Assembly: GCF_000425065.1 (NCBI RefSeq) | Contig: NZ_AULB01000003.1 | Span: 186,001-250,000 of the forward strand | From: Actinomadura rifamycini DSM 43936 | Lineage (GTDB): Bacteria > Actinomycetota > Actinomycetes > Streptosporangiales > Streptosporangiaceae | DNA length: 64,000 nucleotides | Direction of reading: 5' to 3' | In this document: positions 16,349 through 25,800 of the stretch, one piece after another | Layout of the letters: every line of letters begins with the position of its first letter | Position numbering within the stretch: the stretch's first letter is position 1 | Translations under genes and position numbers: made by a program | The notes under the pieces: model-generated | What the model saw: the letters and a program-made list of their open reading frames with translations, nothing else | Databases searched by the model: none | What the model was told of the DNA's origin: nothing

Positions 16349-17308
16349 TTGGGCATCATCGAAGTAGAGGGCCTCGTCAAGCGGTACGGCGGCCGCGCCG
16401 CGCTGGACGGGGTGTCGTTCGAGGTCGGGGACGGCGAGATCTTCGGGATCCTCGGCCCGAACGGCGCGGGGAAGACGACGGCGGTGGAGTGCCTGGAGGG
16501 CCTCCGCCGCCCCGACGCGGGCCGCGTCCGCGTCCTCGGGCTCGACCCGCGCGCCGACGGCGACCGGCTGCGCGAGCGGATCGGCGTGCAGCTCCAGCAG
16601 ACCGGCCTGCCCGCGTCGATCCGGGTGCGCGAGGCGCTGGAGCTGTACGCGTCCTTCTACCGCTCCCCCCGCGACCCGGGCGAGCTGCTCGCCGAATGGG
16701 ACCTTGAGGACAAGCGGCGGGCGCGCGTCCGCAGGCTGTCCGGCGGGCAGGCGCAGCGGCTGCACATCGCGCTCGCCCTCGTCGGCCGCCCCGACCTGGT
16801 CTTCCTGGACGAGCCGACCACCGGCCTCGACCCGCAGGCGCGCCGCGCCGCCTGGAACCTGATCCGCCGGGTCCGGGACGGCGGCGTCACGGTCGTGCTC
16901 ATCAGCCACTTCATGGACGAGGCCGAGGAGCTGTGCGACCGGCTCGCGGTGTTCGACCGCGGCCGCGTCGCGGCGTCCGGCACGCCGGAGGCGCTGATCG
17001 AGCAGGCGACCGGCGGCGGCGGCCGGATGCGGTTCCGCCCGTCCGCCGAGCCCGACCTCGCCGAGCTGGCCGGGCTGCCCGGCGTCACCGGCGTGGCACG
17101 GTCCGGACGGCACGTCGTCGTCGACGGCACGGGCGACTTCGCCGCCGCCGTCGCGTCGGCGCTGGCGCGCCGGCACGTCCTGGTCGCCGACCTGCGCGTC
17201 GAGCAGACGAGCCTCGACGACGCGTACGTCGCGCTGACCGGCGGCCCGCCCGCGGCGGAGCCGGACGGCCCGGCCGATCCGCCCGCCCGCCCGTCCGACC
17301 GCGCCTGA
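16349..17308 (+). CDS. ABC-2 type exporter ATP-binding protein
   Basis: This 319-residue ATPase starts from TTG, chosen because GGAAGGA lies 6 bases upstream and the encoded GIIEVEGLVKRYGGR is the normal family N-terminus. Walker A is LGPNGAGKTTAVECLEGL, the Q-loop VQLQQTGLP, signature RLSGGQAQRLHIALALV, Walker B LVFLDEPTTGLDPQ, and the switch His is in VLISHFMDEAEEL. The C-terminal extension, about 90 residues ending in a Pro/Asp-rich tail, is typical of drug or lipid exporters (DrrA-like). The permease gene follows after 9 bp and then a two-component system, an arrangement known for cell-envelope-stress and antimicrobial-export modules; the substrate is unknown. Confidence 0.92.
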   Translation: MGIIEVEGLVKRYGGRAALDGVSFEVGDGEIFGILGPNGAGKTTAVECLEGLRRPDAGRVRVLGLDPRADGDRLRERIGVQLQQTGLPASIRVREALELYASFYRSPRDPGELLAEWDLEDKRRARVRRLSGGQAQRLHIALALVGRPDLVFLDEPTTGLDPQARRAAWNLIRRVRDGGVTVVLISHFMDEAEELCDRLAVFDRGRVAASGTPEALIEQATGGGGRMRFRPSAEPDLAELAGLPGVTGVARSGRHVVVDGTGDFAAAVASALARRHVLVADLRVEQTSLDDAYVALTGGPPAAEPDGPADPPARPSDRA

Positions 17309-17317
17309 GGAGCCGCC

Positions 17318-18052
17318 GTGTACGCCAAGATCATCGCCACCGAGTTCCGGCTGCGGCTGCGGGAGGGGCACACGCTCGTCTTCGCGTTCGTCCTGCCGCT
17401 CGCCCTGCTGACCGGGTTCGCCGTCGTACCGGGTTCCGGCGACCCCGCCGAGGACCTCGGCGGGCAGACCCTCGCCGAGTACATCGCGTCGCTCGGCATC
17501 GGCATCGCCTTCGCGATCCTCGCCCTGATGATGATGCCCGCGATCCTCGCCGAGTACCGGGAGCGGGGCGTGCTGCGCCGGATGCGCGCCACGCCCGCGC
17601 GGCCGTCCGCGCTGCTCGTCGCGCAACTGCTGTTCAACGCCGTGATGGCGGCGGTCAGCGCGCTCGTCCTGATCGGGTTCGGCGCGGCGGTGTTCGGCAT
17701 CGCGGCGCCGCGCAGCCCCGGCTGGTTCGTGCTGTCCGCCGCGGCGTGCATGCTGGCGCTGCTGGCGGTCGGCGCGGTGGTGACGGCCGTCGCGCCCACC
17801 GCCCGCGCGGGCAACGCCGCCGGGTCGCTGCTGTTCTTCCCGAGCCTGTTCCTCGCCGGCGTGTACGTCCCCTACGACCAGATGCCCGCGGCGCTGCAGC
17901 GGGTCTGCGACGCCACGCCGCTGGGCGCCGGGCTGAAGGCGGTCCGCGGCGCGTGGCTGGGCGAGGCGCCCGAATGGTCCGGTCTTGCGATAATGGCCGC
18001 GTACGGGGTGGTCGCCACCGCTGTGGCGGCACGGATCTTCCGCTGGGAGTGA
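17318..18052 (+). CDS. ABC-2 type exporter permease
   Basis: This 244-residue integral membrane protein has about six hydrophobic segments: LVFAFVLPLALLTGFAVV, IGIAFAILALMMMPAILA, LLFNAVMAAVSALVLIGF, LSAAACMLALLAVGAVV, LLFFPSLFLAGVYVPY and AIMAAYGVVATAVAARIF. It carries the ABC-2 EYRERGVLRRMRATPA loop between segments 2 and 3. It pairs with the preceding ATPase to form the exporter. GTG start with GAGGAG 5 bases upstream, overlapping the end of the ATPase gene. It is shorter than DrrB-type permeases but complete in topology. Confidence 0.9.
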   Translation: MYAKIIATEFRLRLREGHTLVFAFVLPLALLTGFAVVPGSGDPAEDLGGQTLAEYIASLGIGIAFAILALMMMPAILAEYRERGVLRRMRATPARPSALLVAQLLFNAVMAAVSALVLIGFGAAVFGIAAPRSPGWFVLSAAACMLALLAVGAVVTAVAPTARAGNAAGSLLFFPSLFLAGVYVPYDQMPAALQRVCDATPLGAGLKAVRGAWLGEAPEWSGLAIMAAYGVVATAVAARIFRWE

Positions 18053-18081
18053 CGGCCGCCGGGACGAGCCGGGAGGGCGAT

Positions 18082-19353
18082 GTGACGAGCGTCGGCGGGA
18101 CGGTCCGCGCACCCGACTACGACCCCTGGGAGCTGCGGGAACAGGTCGCCCTGGGCGCCGTCCCGTACGTCCTGCTCGGGATCTCCACCCTGCTGGGCCT
18201 GCTCGTCTACCCCAACACCCCCGCCGGGATCGCGGCGATGCTGGGCCTCACCGCGCTGGCCGCCGGGTGGATCGCGTGGATGGTGACGCTGCACCCCCGC
18301 TGGCGGGAGCGGACCGTCCTCGCGGCCGTCTACTACACCGGCCTGCTGGCGGTCCTCGGCGCCCTGATCGCGGTCAACCCGCTGTACGGGTTCGCGGTCA
18401 TGGTCGGGTACGTCCACGCGTTCATGCTGCCGTCCCCCTGGCGCTTCGCCGGGATCGGCGTCACCGCGGCCTTCTCCGCCGCGTCCCAGCTCGGCGGGTT
18501 CGCCGTCATCGTCGAGGCGACGCCCGTCTACCTGCTGGCGCTGCTCATCAACGCGGCGGTCGCGACCACGTTCTGCATGTTCGGATGGCGGGTGGAGGAG
18601 CAGTCCGCGCAGCGCAAGCGGGTGATCGACGAGCTGGCCGAGGCGAACGCGCGGCTCGAGGCCGCGCTGGAGGAGAACGCCGGGCTCCAGACGCAGCTGC
18701 TCACGCAGGCCCGCGAGGCGGGCGTGCAGGACGAGCGGCAGCGGATGGCCGGCGAGATCCACGACACGGTCGCGCAGGGCCTCGCCGGGGTCGTCGCGCA
18801 GCTCCAGGCCGCCCGGCAGGCCCACGAGCGCGGCGCCGACTGGCTCCGGCACGTGGACGTCGCGCACGAGATGGCGCGCGAGAGCCTCACCGAGGCCCGC
18901 CGGTCGGTGCACGCGCTGCGCCCCAGCGAACTGGAGGACGCCGCGCTGCCCGACGCGCTCGGCGAGATCGCGGAGCGCTGGACGGCGGCCCACGGGGTCC
19001 CCGCGCGGTTCACCACGACCGGTACCGTGCAGGCCGTGCACCCGGAGGTCGAGGGGACGCTGCTGCGCACCGCGCAGGAAGCGCTCGTCAACGTCGCCAA
19101 GCACGCGGCCGCGTCCCGCGTCGCGCTCACCCTCTCCTACATGGGGGACGTCGTGATGCTGGACGTCCGCGACGACGGCGCCGGGTTCGCCCCCGACCTG
19201 GTGCGCCCCACCGCCGGCGGCGGGCACGGGCTCGCCGCGATGCGGCGGCGCGTCGCGCGGGTCGCGGGCCGGCTGGAGATCGAGTCGGCGCCCGGCGCGG
19301 GCACCGCGCTGTCGGCGTGCGTCCCGGCGGTCCCCGCCGAGGCGCTGCCGTGA
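18082..19353 (+). CDS. Sensor histidine kinase (NarL/DesK-type, HisKA_3)
   Basis: This 423-residue membrane kinase has an N-terminal domain with about five transmembrane helices (residues 20-170, from VPYVLLGISTLLGLLVY to LLALLINAAVATTFCMFGW). A short coiled coil (QRKRVIDELAEANARLEA) leads to the HisKA_3 dimerisation helix with phospho-acceptor His227 in MAGEIHDTVAQGLAG. A HATPase_c domain follows, with N-box EALVNVAKHA, G1 DVRDDGAGFAPD and G2 GHGLAAMRRR. GTG start with GGGAGGG just upstream. It overlaps the response regulator by GTGA. It presumably senses envelope or drug stress and controls the upstream exporter (context inference). Confidence 0.92.
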   Translation: MTSVGGTVRAPDYDPWELREQVALGAVPYVLLGISTLLGLLVYPNTPAGIAAMLGLTALAAGWIAWMVTLHPRWRERTVLAAVYYTGLLAVLGALIAVNPLYGFAVMVGYVHAFMLPSPWRFAGIGVTAAFSAASQLGGFAVIVEATPVYLLALLINAAVATTFCMFGWRVEEQSAQRKRVIDELAEANARLEAALEENAGLQTQLLTQAREAGVQDERQRMAGEIHDTVAQGLAGVVAQLQAARQAHERGADWLRHVDVAHEMARESLTEARRSVHALRPSELEDAALPDALGEIAERWTAAHGVPARFTTTGTVQAVHPEVEGTLLRTAQEALVNVAKHAAASRVALTLSYMGDVVMLDVRDDGAGFAPDLVRPTAGGGHGLAAMRRRVARVAGRLEIESAPGAGTALSACVPAVPAEALP

Positions 19354-20048
19354 CCGCGCCGCACGGGCCGGTCGTCCGGCTGCTGATCGTCGACGACCAC
19401 CCGGTGGTGCGGGACGGGCTGCGCGGCATGTTCACCGGCGAACCCGGCCTGGAGGTGGTCGGCGAGGCCGCGGACGGCGCCGAGGCGCTGCGCCTCGCCG
19501 CGGAACTGCGGCCCGACGTCGTCCTGATGGACCTGCGGATGCCCGGCATGGACGGCGTCACCGCGATCACCCGGCTGGCCGAGTCCGGGTCGCCGTGCCG
19601 GGTGCTGGTGCTGACCACGTACGACACCGACCGGGACGTCCTGCCCGCGATCGAGGCGGGCGCGACCGGCTACCTGCTGAAGGACGCCCGCAAGGACGAG
19701 CTGTTCCGCGCGGTGCGGGCGGCGGCGCGCGGCGAGGCCGTCCTGTCGCCGCCGGTCGCGACGCTGCTGATGAGCCGGATGCGGGCGGGCGCCGCGCCCG
19801 CGCCGCCGGCGGCCCCGGACGTCCCGCCGGACGGCGGGGAGCCGCTCAGCCCGCGCGAGCTGGAGGTCCTCGGGCTGGTGGCGCGCGGCAGCACCAACCG
19901 GGAGGCCGCCGCGAAGCTGTTCGTCAGCGAGGCCACGATCAAGACGCACCTCCTGCACATCTACGCCAAGCTGGGCGTGAACGACCGCGCGGCGGCGGTC
20001 GGGGCGGCGTTCGAGCGCGGCCTGCTGCGGCCCGGCTCGGCGCGCTGA
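19350..20048 (+). CDS. LuxR/NarL-family response regulator
   Basis: The 232-residue protein has an N-terminal receiver domain (VVRLLIVDDHPVVRDGLR; phospho-acceptor Asp61 in DVVLMDLRMPGMDG; Thr in VLVLTTYDTD; Lys in GYLLKDARKDEL). A proline-rich linker of about 25 residues precedes a LuxR-type HTH (LSPRELEVLGLVARGSTNRE, then KLFVSEATIKTHLLHIYAKL). It is the cognate partner of the preceding kinase, with which its GTG start overlaps by 4 bp. It probably activates the ABC exporter operon of which it is the last gene. Confidence 0.93.
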   Translation: MTAPHGPVVRLLIVDDHPVVRDGLRGMFTGEPGLEVVGEAADGAEALRLAAELRPDVVLMDLRMPGMDGVTAITRLAESGSPCRVLVLTTYDTDRDVLPAIEAGATGYLLKDARKDELFRAVRAAARGEAVLSPPVATLLMSRMRAGAAPAPPAAPDVPPDGGEPLSPRELEVLGLVARGSTNREAAAKLFVSEATIKTHLLHIYAKLGVNDRAAAVGAAFERGLLRPGSAR

Positions 20049-20097
20049 CGGCGTCCGATTCCGCGATCGTCGGTCCGGAGCCGTACGGTAGTGCGCC

Positions 20098-21303
20098 GTG
20101 TCCCCTACCACCGACGATGAAGCCGCCAGCCTGGACGACGTCCTGGTCGGCGAGGCCGTCCTCGGCGTCTACCGGCAGATGTTCGCGGCCCTCGCGCGCG
20201 ACAGCGGCGCGGTCGTCGACGACCCCGAGCTGGTCGACGTCGCCGAGACGCTCCTCGCCGCGTTCGCCGACGCGGGCGAGGAGGGGCTGAGCCGCGAGCA
20301 GATGCGGTACGTGTGCCGCGGCTACCCGTCCGAGGTGTTCGAGAACCGGCTGCGGGTGCTGAAGGGGCTCGGCGCCGTCCGCGAGGTGTTCCCGAAACCG
20401 AACCAGCTCCGGTACCGGGCGTCGTTCACGAGCGTGGTCGGGCTGATGTTCGTCCGGCGGATGATGCTGGACGGCGGGCAGAGCGAGATGCACCGGCTGC
20501 TCGCCCTCGAGCAGCTCAACGTCGCCGACCCGCGGATGACGGCCGAGCAGGCGCGCGACGGCGCGGACGGGCTCGCGCGCGCGTTCCGGCTGTGGAGCGT
20601 GGAGCTGCTGACGCTGACGAACGGCACGATCGAGGAGCTGCGCGAGCAGGCGCCGAAGCTGTGGGGCACCGAGGAGATCCTGGTGCGCGCCGAGCGGCTG
20701 CACGGCGCGATCCTGCGCCGCTGGCCGCAGCTCGACCGCGTCTGCACCGACCTGCGCGCCGCGATCTACGCCTACGGGGACGCGTCGCGGCGGGCCGCGG
20801 CCCGCCTGTCGGACTCGGCGGGCACCACCCGGAACCTGACGCTGCTGCCGCCGGAGACGTGGCGGACGTTCTCCCGCACCGCGTCCCGCGAGGAGCTGGC
20901 GGCCGTCCTCGACGGGTTCGTGTTCGACGCGCCCGCGCCGTGGCACGAGCCGGCGGCGGTGGTGACCGCCGTCGAGGACGGCCCCCGCGCGACGCCGCCG
21001 CGGCCCGCGCCGCCGCGCCCGTCCGTCCCGGACGCGGGCCTGTCCCGCGACACCGGCGCGGAGGACGCCGCCGCCGCGCGGCTGCGGGCGGTCGCCGAGG
21101 AGGCGCTGCGCGGCCGCGACCGCGTCGCCGTCGCCGACGTCCTCGGCGCCGACTGGGCGTCCGCGCGGCGGATGCTCGCCGACCTGTCGGCCGCGCATTT
21201 GCACCCCGAGCTGCCGTACCGGCTCGTGTGGGAGGACGGCTTGGACGCGCGGCCCGGCGGGGTCCCCGCGTGGCTGTCCCCGGGCTGGTTCGAGCGGGCA
21301 TGA
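20098..21303 (+). CDS. Kleisin-like (MukF/JetA-like) subunit of a condensin-type complex
   Basis: First gene of a tightly packed group. The 401 residues look like a kleisin: an N-terminal winged helix (about 55-110, LSREQMRYVCRGYPSEVFEN then LKGLGAVREVF), a helical middle (about 130-260, with FRLWSVELLTLTNGTIEELR), a Pro-rich linker (about 295-320, PPRPAPPRPSVPDAG) and a C-terminal winged helix (about 325-400, RVAVADVLGADWASARRMLA). This matches the order in MukF/MksF/JetA, which bridge the SMC heads, but individual residues do not prove it. The GTG start sits 8 bases after a TACGGT -10-like hexamer, suggesting a leaderless transcript and a promoter of its own. The stop overlaps the next gene by ATGA. 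The role is inferred from architecture and from the SMC-like ATPase three genes on. Confidence 0.65.
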   Translation: MSPTTDDEAASLDDVLVGEAVLGVYRQMFAALARDSGAVVDDPELVDVAETLLAAFADAGEEGLSREQMRYVCRGYPSEVFENRLRVLKGLGAVREVFPKPNQLRYRASFTSVVGLMFVRRMMLDGGQSEMHRLLALEQLNVADPRMTAEQARDGADGLARAFRLWSVELLTLTNGTIEELREQAPKLWGTEEILVRAERLHGAILRRWPQLDRVCTDLRAAIYAYGDASRRAAARLSDSAGTTRNLTLLPPETWRTFSRTASREELAAVLDGFVFDAPAPWHEPAAVVTAVEDGPRATPPRPAPPRPSVPDAGLSRDTGAEDAAAARLRAVAEEALRGRDRVAVADVLGADWASARRMLADLSAAHLHPELPYRLVWEDGLDARPGGVPAWLSPGWFERA

Positions 21304-22205
21304 GCGAGCGGCACGACGTGGATCCGCAGGTGCTGGCCCGCGCACGCGCCCGCGTGCTGGGCGTCCCGTCGCTCGACGCGGCGGAGCCCGTCCCGTCCGG
21401 GGTCCGCACGGCGTCGGACGGGACGCGCGTGTGGCTGCTGCCGGAGTGGCCGGACGGCGCGACGCCCGCGCTGCTGGAGGAGTACGACACGGCGCCGATG
21501 CCGCTGGACCGCGCGGGGCAGGCGCGCCGCGTGCTGGCCGCCGCGCTGCGCTGCTGCTGGCTGCGGCTGGACGACGCCCCGTGGCCCGGGACGCCCGCGC
21601 CGGTCGGGCACGTGCTGGAGGTGTACGGGGGGATGACGCGGGGCGACGCCGACCTCGCGCGCCGCTGGGCGACCGGGGAGCTGCGGCGGCTCGCCGACAC
21701 GGGGTGGCTGCTGCTGGACGAGGGCGCGGGCACGGTCCGCCCGGGCCCGCGCACCGCGCTGTGGCCGGAGGGCTCCCTCGCCTCCCTCCGCGACCTCCTC
21801 CGCCGCCTCCCCCACCCCCCACAGGCGGCGGAGCCGCCGCAGCCGCCGGAGGGCGCGTCGGCGCCGGCGGCCACGGAGGACCCGCAGGCGCCGGAGGCGG
21901 CAGAGCCGCCGCCGGAGGGCGAACCGCCGACGGCGGGGGCGCCGCCCTCGCAGACGGCGGCGGCGCCGGGGGCGCCGGAGACGGCGGGGGCGCCGGGGGC
22001 GCCGGAGACGGCGGGGGCGCCGGAGACGGCGGGGGCGCCGGAGACGGCGGAATCTCCGACGGTGGAGCCGCCGGAGCCGCCGGAGGGCGAACAGCGGGCG
22101 GCGGGGCTGGCGCAACCGGACGAGCCGTCGGAGGCGTCGGTGGCGGCGGAGCCCTCGGACGCGGCGGCGGAGCCCTCGGAGGCGGAGGGGGCGGGCGGTG
22201 AGTGA
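21300..22205 (+). CDS. Winged-helix (KITE-like) protein with long disordered Pro/Glu/Ala tail
   Basis: Second gene of the condensin-like group, 301 residues. The first 165 are globular, with a likely winged helix (GHVLEVYGGMTRGDADLARR, then WATGELRRLADTGWLLLDEG). From about residue 170 the protein is low-complexity: Pro, Glu, Ala and Gly, with a degenerate repeat of the unit GAPETA (copies near residues 220-255), fully encoded by GC-rich tandem DNA near 21960-22060. By position and fold it could be one of the two small subunits that in MukBEF/Wadjet (MukE, JetB) bind the kleisin. ATGA overlap with the previous gene; 8-bp overlap with the next. The tail could be a flexible tether or a length-variable region. 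Confidence 0.55.
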   Translation: MSERHDVDPQVLARARARVLGVPSLDAAEPVPSGVRTASDGTRVWLLPEWPDGATPALLEEYDTAPMPLDRAGQARRVLAAALRCCWLRLDDAPWPGTPAPVGHVLEVYGGMTRGDADLARRWATGELRRLADTGWLLLDEGAGTVRPGPRTALWPEGSLASLRDLLRRLPHPPQAAEPPQPPEGASAPAATEDPQAPEAAEPPPEGEPPTAGAPPSQTAAAPGAPETAGAPGAPETAGAPETAGAPETAESPTVEPPEPPEGEQRAAGLAQPDEPSEASVAAEPSDAAAEPSEAEGAGGE

Positions 22206-22872
22206 GGTGTTCGAGGCGCTGCTGCGGCCCTACGACGAGCGGCGGCGGGCGGAGCTGGTCGCGGCGTACACGGCGGTGGAGCACGCGGCGGAGCCGGTGC
22301 CGGAGGTGCGGTTCCCGGCGCTGCGCGAGCCGGCGCTGCGCCGCACGGTCGAGGGGATGCTCGCGCTGAGCGGCCGGACGCTCGTGCGGTCCGACCGGAC
22401 GAAGTGGATCTCGGGCTACCGCGACGACGTCGCCGCCGAGCTGGCGCGCGACCCCGCGTGCGTCCCGTCCGTCCGGGACCGGGCGGTGCTGGCCCTCGTG
22501 CTGATCCACTCGGTGGCGATCCCGCGCGCCGCCGGGCGGCTCGGCGACGACTCGTGGCTGTCGCCGTTCCCGACGCCCGTCGACGAGCTGCGCCGCCGCA
22601 CCCAGCTGCCGGTGGGCGAGCTGGACGCGGCGCTGCGGCGGCTGCGCCTCGCCGGGCTGGTGTCGCAGGTCAAGGCGGCCGCGGACGGCAAGGGCGAGCA
22701 GGGGTCGGGCGGGTTCGTGCCGGGCCCGCAGTTCCACCGGCTGACGCCCGCCGCGCGGCGGCGGCTGCAGGAGGAGCTGATCCTGGCGGCCGGGCCGGAC
22801 TCGCCGCTCGCGGCGGCGATCCGGGCCCGCCGCCGCAACCGGGAACACGATCAGGGGGAGAGCGAGAGATGA
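22198..22872 (+). CDS. Winged-helix (MukE/JetB-like) small subunit
   Basis: Third gene of the condensin-like group, 224 residues. It has an N-terminal helical part (RRRAELVAAYTAVEHAAE) and a central helical block. A winged helix lies near 120-180 (PTPVDELRRRTQLPVGELDA, then LRRLRLAGLVSQVKA, and a wing ending PGPQFHRLTPAARRRLQEEL). The C-terminus is strongly basic (AAIRARRRNRE). Size and fold fit MukE/MksE/JetB-type KITE proteins. GTG start overlaps the previous gene by 8 bp; the stop overlaps the ATPase start by ATGA, so stoichiometric coupled synthesis is expected. Identity as a KITE is inference; a structure prediction would settle it. Confidence 0.55.
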   Translation: MSEVFEALLRPYDERRRAELVAAYTAVEHAAEPVPEVRFPALREPALRRTVEGMLALSGRTLVRSDRTKWISGYRDDVAAELARDPACVPSVRDRAVLALVLIHSVAIPRAAGRLGDDSWLSPFPTPVDELRRRTQLPVGELDAALRRLRLAGLVSQVKAAADGKGEQGSGGFVPGPQFHRLTPAARRRLQEELILAAGPDSPLAAAIRARRRNREHDQGESER

Positions 22873-25800
22873 CGGCCGTCCTGGAACCGCTCGTCCCGGG
22901 CCCGGCCCGGGACGCCGAGAACATCGTCGGCGAACGCACGCTCGTCGCCGTCCAGGCGGTGAACATCTCGCGGCTGTCGACGCACCCGGTGCCGACCGTG
23001 CCCGGCACGCTGATCGTGGTGGCCGGGCAGGGGCCGAAGGACTCCAACGGCGCGGGCAAGTCGTCGTTCATCGCGGCGATCACCGCGCTGCTCGGGGACG
23101 AGCAGTGGCGGTTCGCGTCCGGGGCCCGCGCGGTCGCGGAGCTGCTGTTCAACGCGGAGCTGGCGGCGCAGGGCGACAGCCGGTGGGCCAGCGCCGACCA
23201 CGGCTACATCGTCGGCGTCTTCGACCACGCCGACCCACCGGCCGACCCGCCGGCCGACCCGCCGGAGGACACCGGGGACGGCGAGGCGGAGGAGACGGCG
23301 CTGACCGTCTGGCTGCGCGTGAACGTGGACGCCCCGCACCTGGAGATCCGGTGGCGGCGGGGCGTCCACCTGGCGGCGGCGCCGTCGGAGGCCGACCGGG
23401 TCGCGCTGGCCGACCGGCTGTGGGCGGGGCTGCCGCGCAGCGCGGGCCGCCGCGACCTCGTCGCGAAGGACCTGGGCCGCGTCCTGTACGGCGGGCAGGT
23501 CCGGTGCGTGTCGTTCCTGTCGACGTCGGTGCGCAGCAAGGTCGCGACGAACCTGCTGTCGCAGCCGCTCAACGAGATCAGCCCGGAGCGCATCTTCAGC
23601 GCGATCGCGGCGCTGACCGGACTGGACCGGGAGCTGGAGGCCGAGCGGCGGTCCCGCGCGGAGGAGCACCGGGAGCGGGCGAAGGCCGCGGAGGCGACCG
23701 AGCGGCTCGCCGAGTGGGAGCGGGAGGCGGCGGCGCTGCTGAAGACGTTCGACCGCCGCGACCGGGCCCGCGCGGACGTCGACGCGGCGCTGCGGCACTG
23801 GCGGACCCGGCAGGCGCGGCTGCTCGCCGACGCCGCCGCGGCCGACGCGGCGCTCGCCGCCGAGCAGGAGGCGCTGCGCGCCGAGGCCGAGAGCCTGGCC
23901 GCCGCGGCGAGGGCGGCCGAGCAGGAGATGGAGCAGCTCACCGGCGGGGCGCTGGACGAGCAGGTCGCGTCCGCGGAGTCGGCGCTCGCCGAGTTGAAGG
24001 GGCGGGTGGACCGGCTCGGCGCGGACAAGGCCGTCGCGCAGGACCGCCTGGAGGAGCTGCGCCGCCGCGTCGCCGAGCTGGAGGAGCGGCGCCGCGACGC
24101 CGACGGCCGCGACGAGGCCGCCGCCCGGGAGGGCCTCGCCGCCGCGGAGACCCGCCGGGACGAGGCGCAGCAGGAGTTCGGGATGGCGCGCGGCGCCGTC
24201 GCCCGCGCCGAGCGGGCCGTCGCCGAGGCGGAGGCGGGGGCGAGCAGCGCGCCCGCGCAGATCCGCGCGCTCGCCGCCGCCGGGATCGCGGCGGTCGGTC
24301 TGCTGGACGCGGTCGAGCTGGCCGCCGGCGTCCGGGACCGGTGGGAGGCCGCGCTGTGGCCGTTCCGGGAGGCCGTGGCCGTCGGGACGGACGACCTGGA
24401 CGCCGCGGCCGGCGCGCTCAAGGACCTGCCCGGCTCGATGATCGTCCCGGCGGACGGCGACGTCGCGGCCGGCGGGGAGCCCCTGGACGGGCACCCGGAC
24501 GGCGTCCGGTGCGCGCTGCCGCTCGCGGGCTTCTTCGCGGCGCTGGAGGGCGGCGCCCCCGGCGGCGTCGTCATCGTCGGCGGGTTCCCCGAGCCGGTGA
24601 CCGGCCGGGTCGCGCGGATGCAGGCGGCCCGCGCGGAACTGGAGGCGGCGCAGGAGGCGCTCGAGACCGCGCGGCGGGCGACGTCCGACGCGGCCGCCGA
24701 GGTCGCGCTGGCCGGACGTCGACTCGCGGGCGCGCGCGCAGCGGCCGAACTTGACGACGTCCGGTCCCGCATGGCGGAGCTGCGGGCGGAACTGGAGGAG
24801 CTCGCGGCGGGCGAGGCGCGCCTCGGGCCCCGCCTGGGCGCGGCCGAGCAGACGCTCCGGCGCCTGCAGGCCAAGGCCGACACGCGCGCCCTCGAGGCGG
24901 ACCGACTCCGGAGCCGCCGCGACGGGCACGACCGGGACCGCGACCGGGTGCGGGCGCGCTCGGCCGAGCTGGCCGACCGGCGCGCCGCCCTCGGCGTCGA
25001 GGCGCTCGAGAAGGAGTGGGGCGGGTCCCGCGACGGCGCCGCCGAATGGCTGTCGGGCCTCACCGACGACGAGGCGACGTGGACGCCCGCCGAGTGGTGG
25101 CACACGGCCGAGAAGCACCTGTCGGAGGCGCTGCGCCGCGTGTTCCCGGACGGGACGTCCGACGAGGACATGCCGGAGGAGGTGCGGTTCCTGCTCCGCG
25201 AGCGCACCGACGGCGAGGGCCGCCGCACCGAGCGGGAGCAGGCCACGTTCCCCCGCCTCGTGAAGGCCGTCCAGGCGTACCTGCGGCAGCAGGAGGACTA
25301 CGAGCGGCACCAGCGGCGGCAGATCGAGGTGCAGCTCGGGGCGCGGCGCGCCGACCTGGAGAAGGCGCAGAAGGGCGCGGCGGACGCGGCCGGCGCCGCC
25401 GAGGCGCACCGCACCGCGCTGACCGCCGCGATCCGCGCCCGCCTGCAGCGCGTGTCGGAGGAGTTCGGGAAGCTCGACGTGGACTACGGCGGCTACGGCG
25501 CCACCCTCGAGTTCCCCACCCCGGAGCCGCCCGGCGACCCCGAGCAGGAGTGGCGCTGGCGGGTCGTGCCGAAGTGGCGGCGCTCCGACGGGCAGCGGTA
25601 CGTCCCGTACAACCGGCGCGCCAACACCGCCCTCATGGACGAGAAGGCCGTCAAGCTCGTGTGCGCGGCGGCGCTCGCCAGCTCCGGCGGCGGGCGGCTG
25701 TGCCTCGTCCTCGACGAGCTCGGCCGCAACCTCGGCAAGGAGCACCGCAAGGAGGCCGTCGCGCTGTTCCGCGAGATCGGCGAGACGCACGGCATCACGG

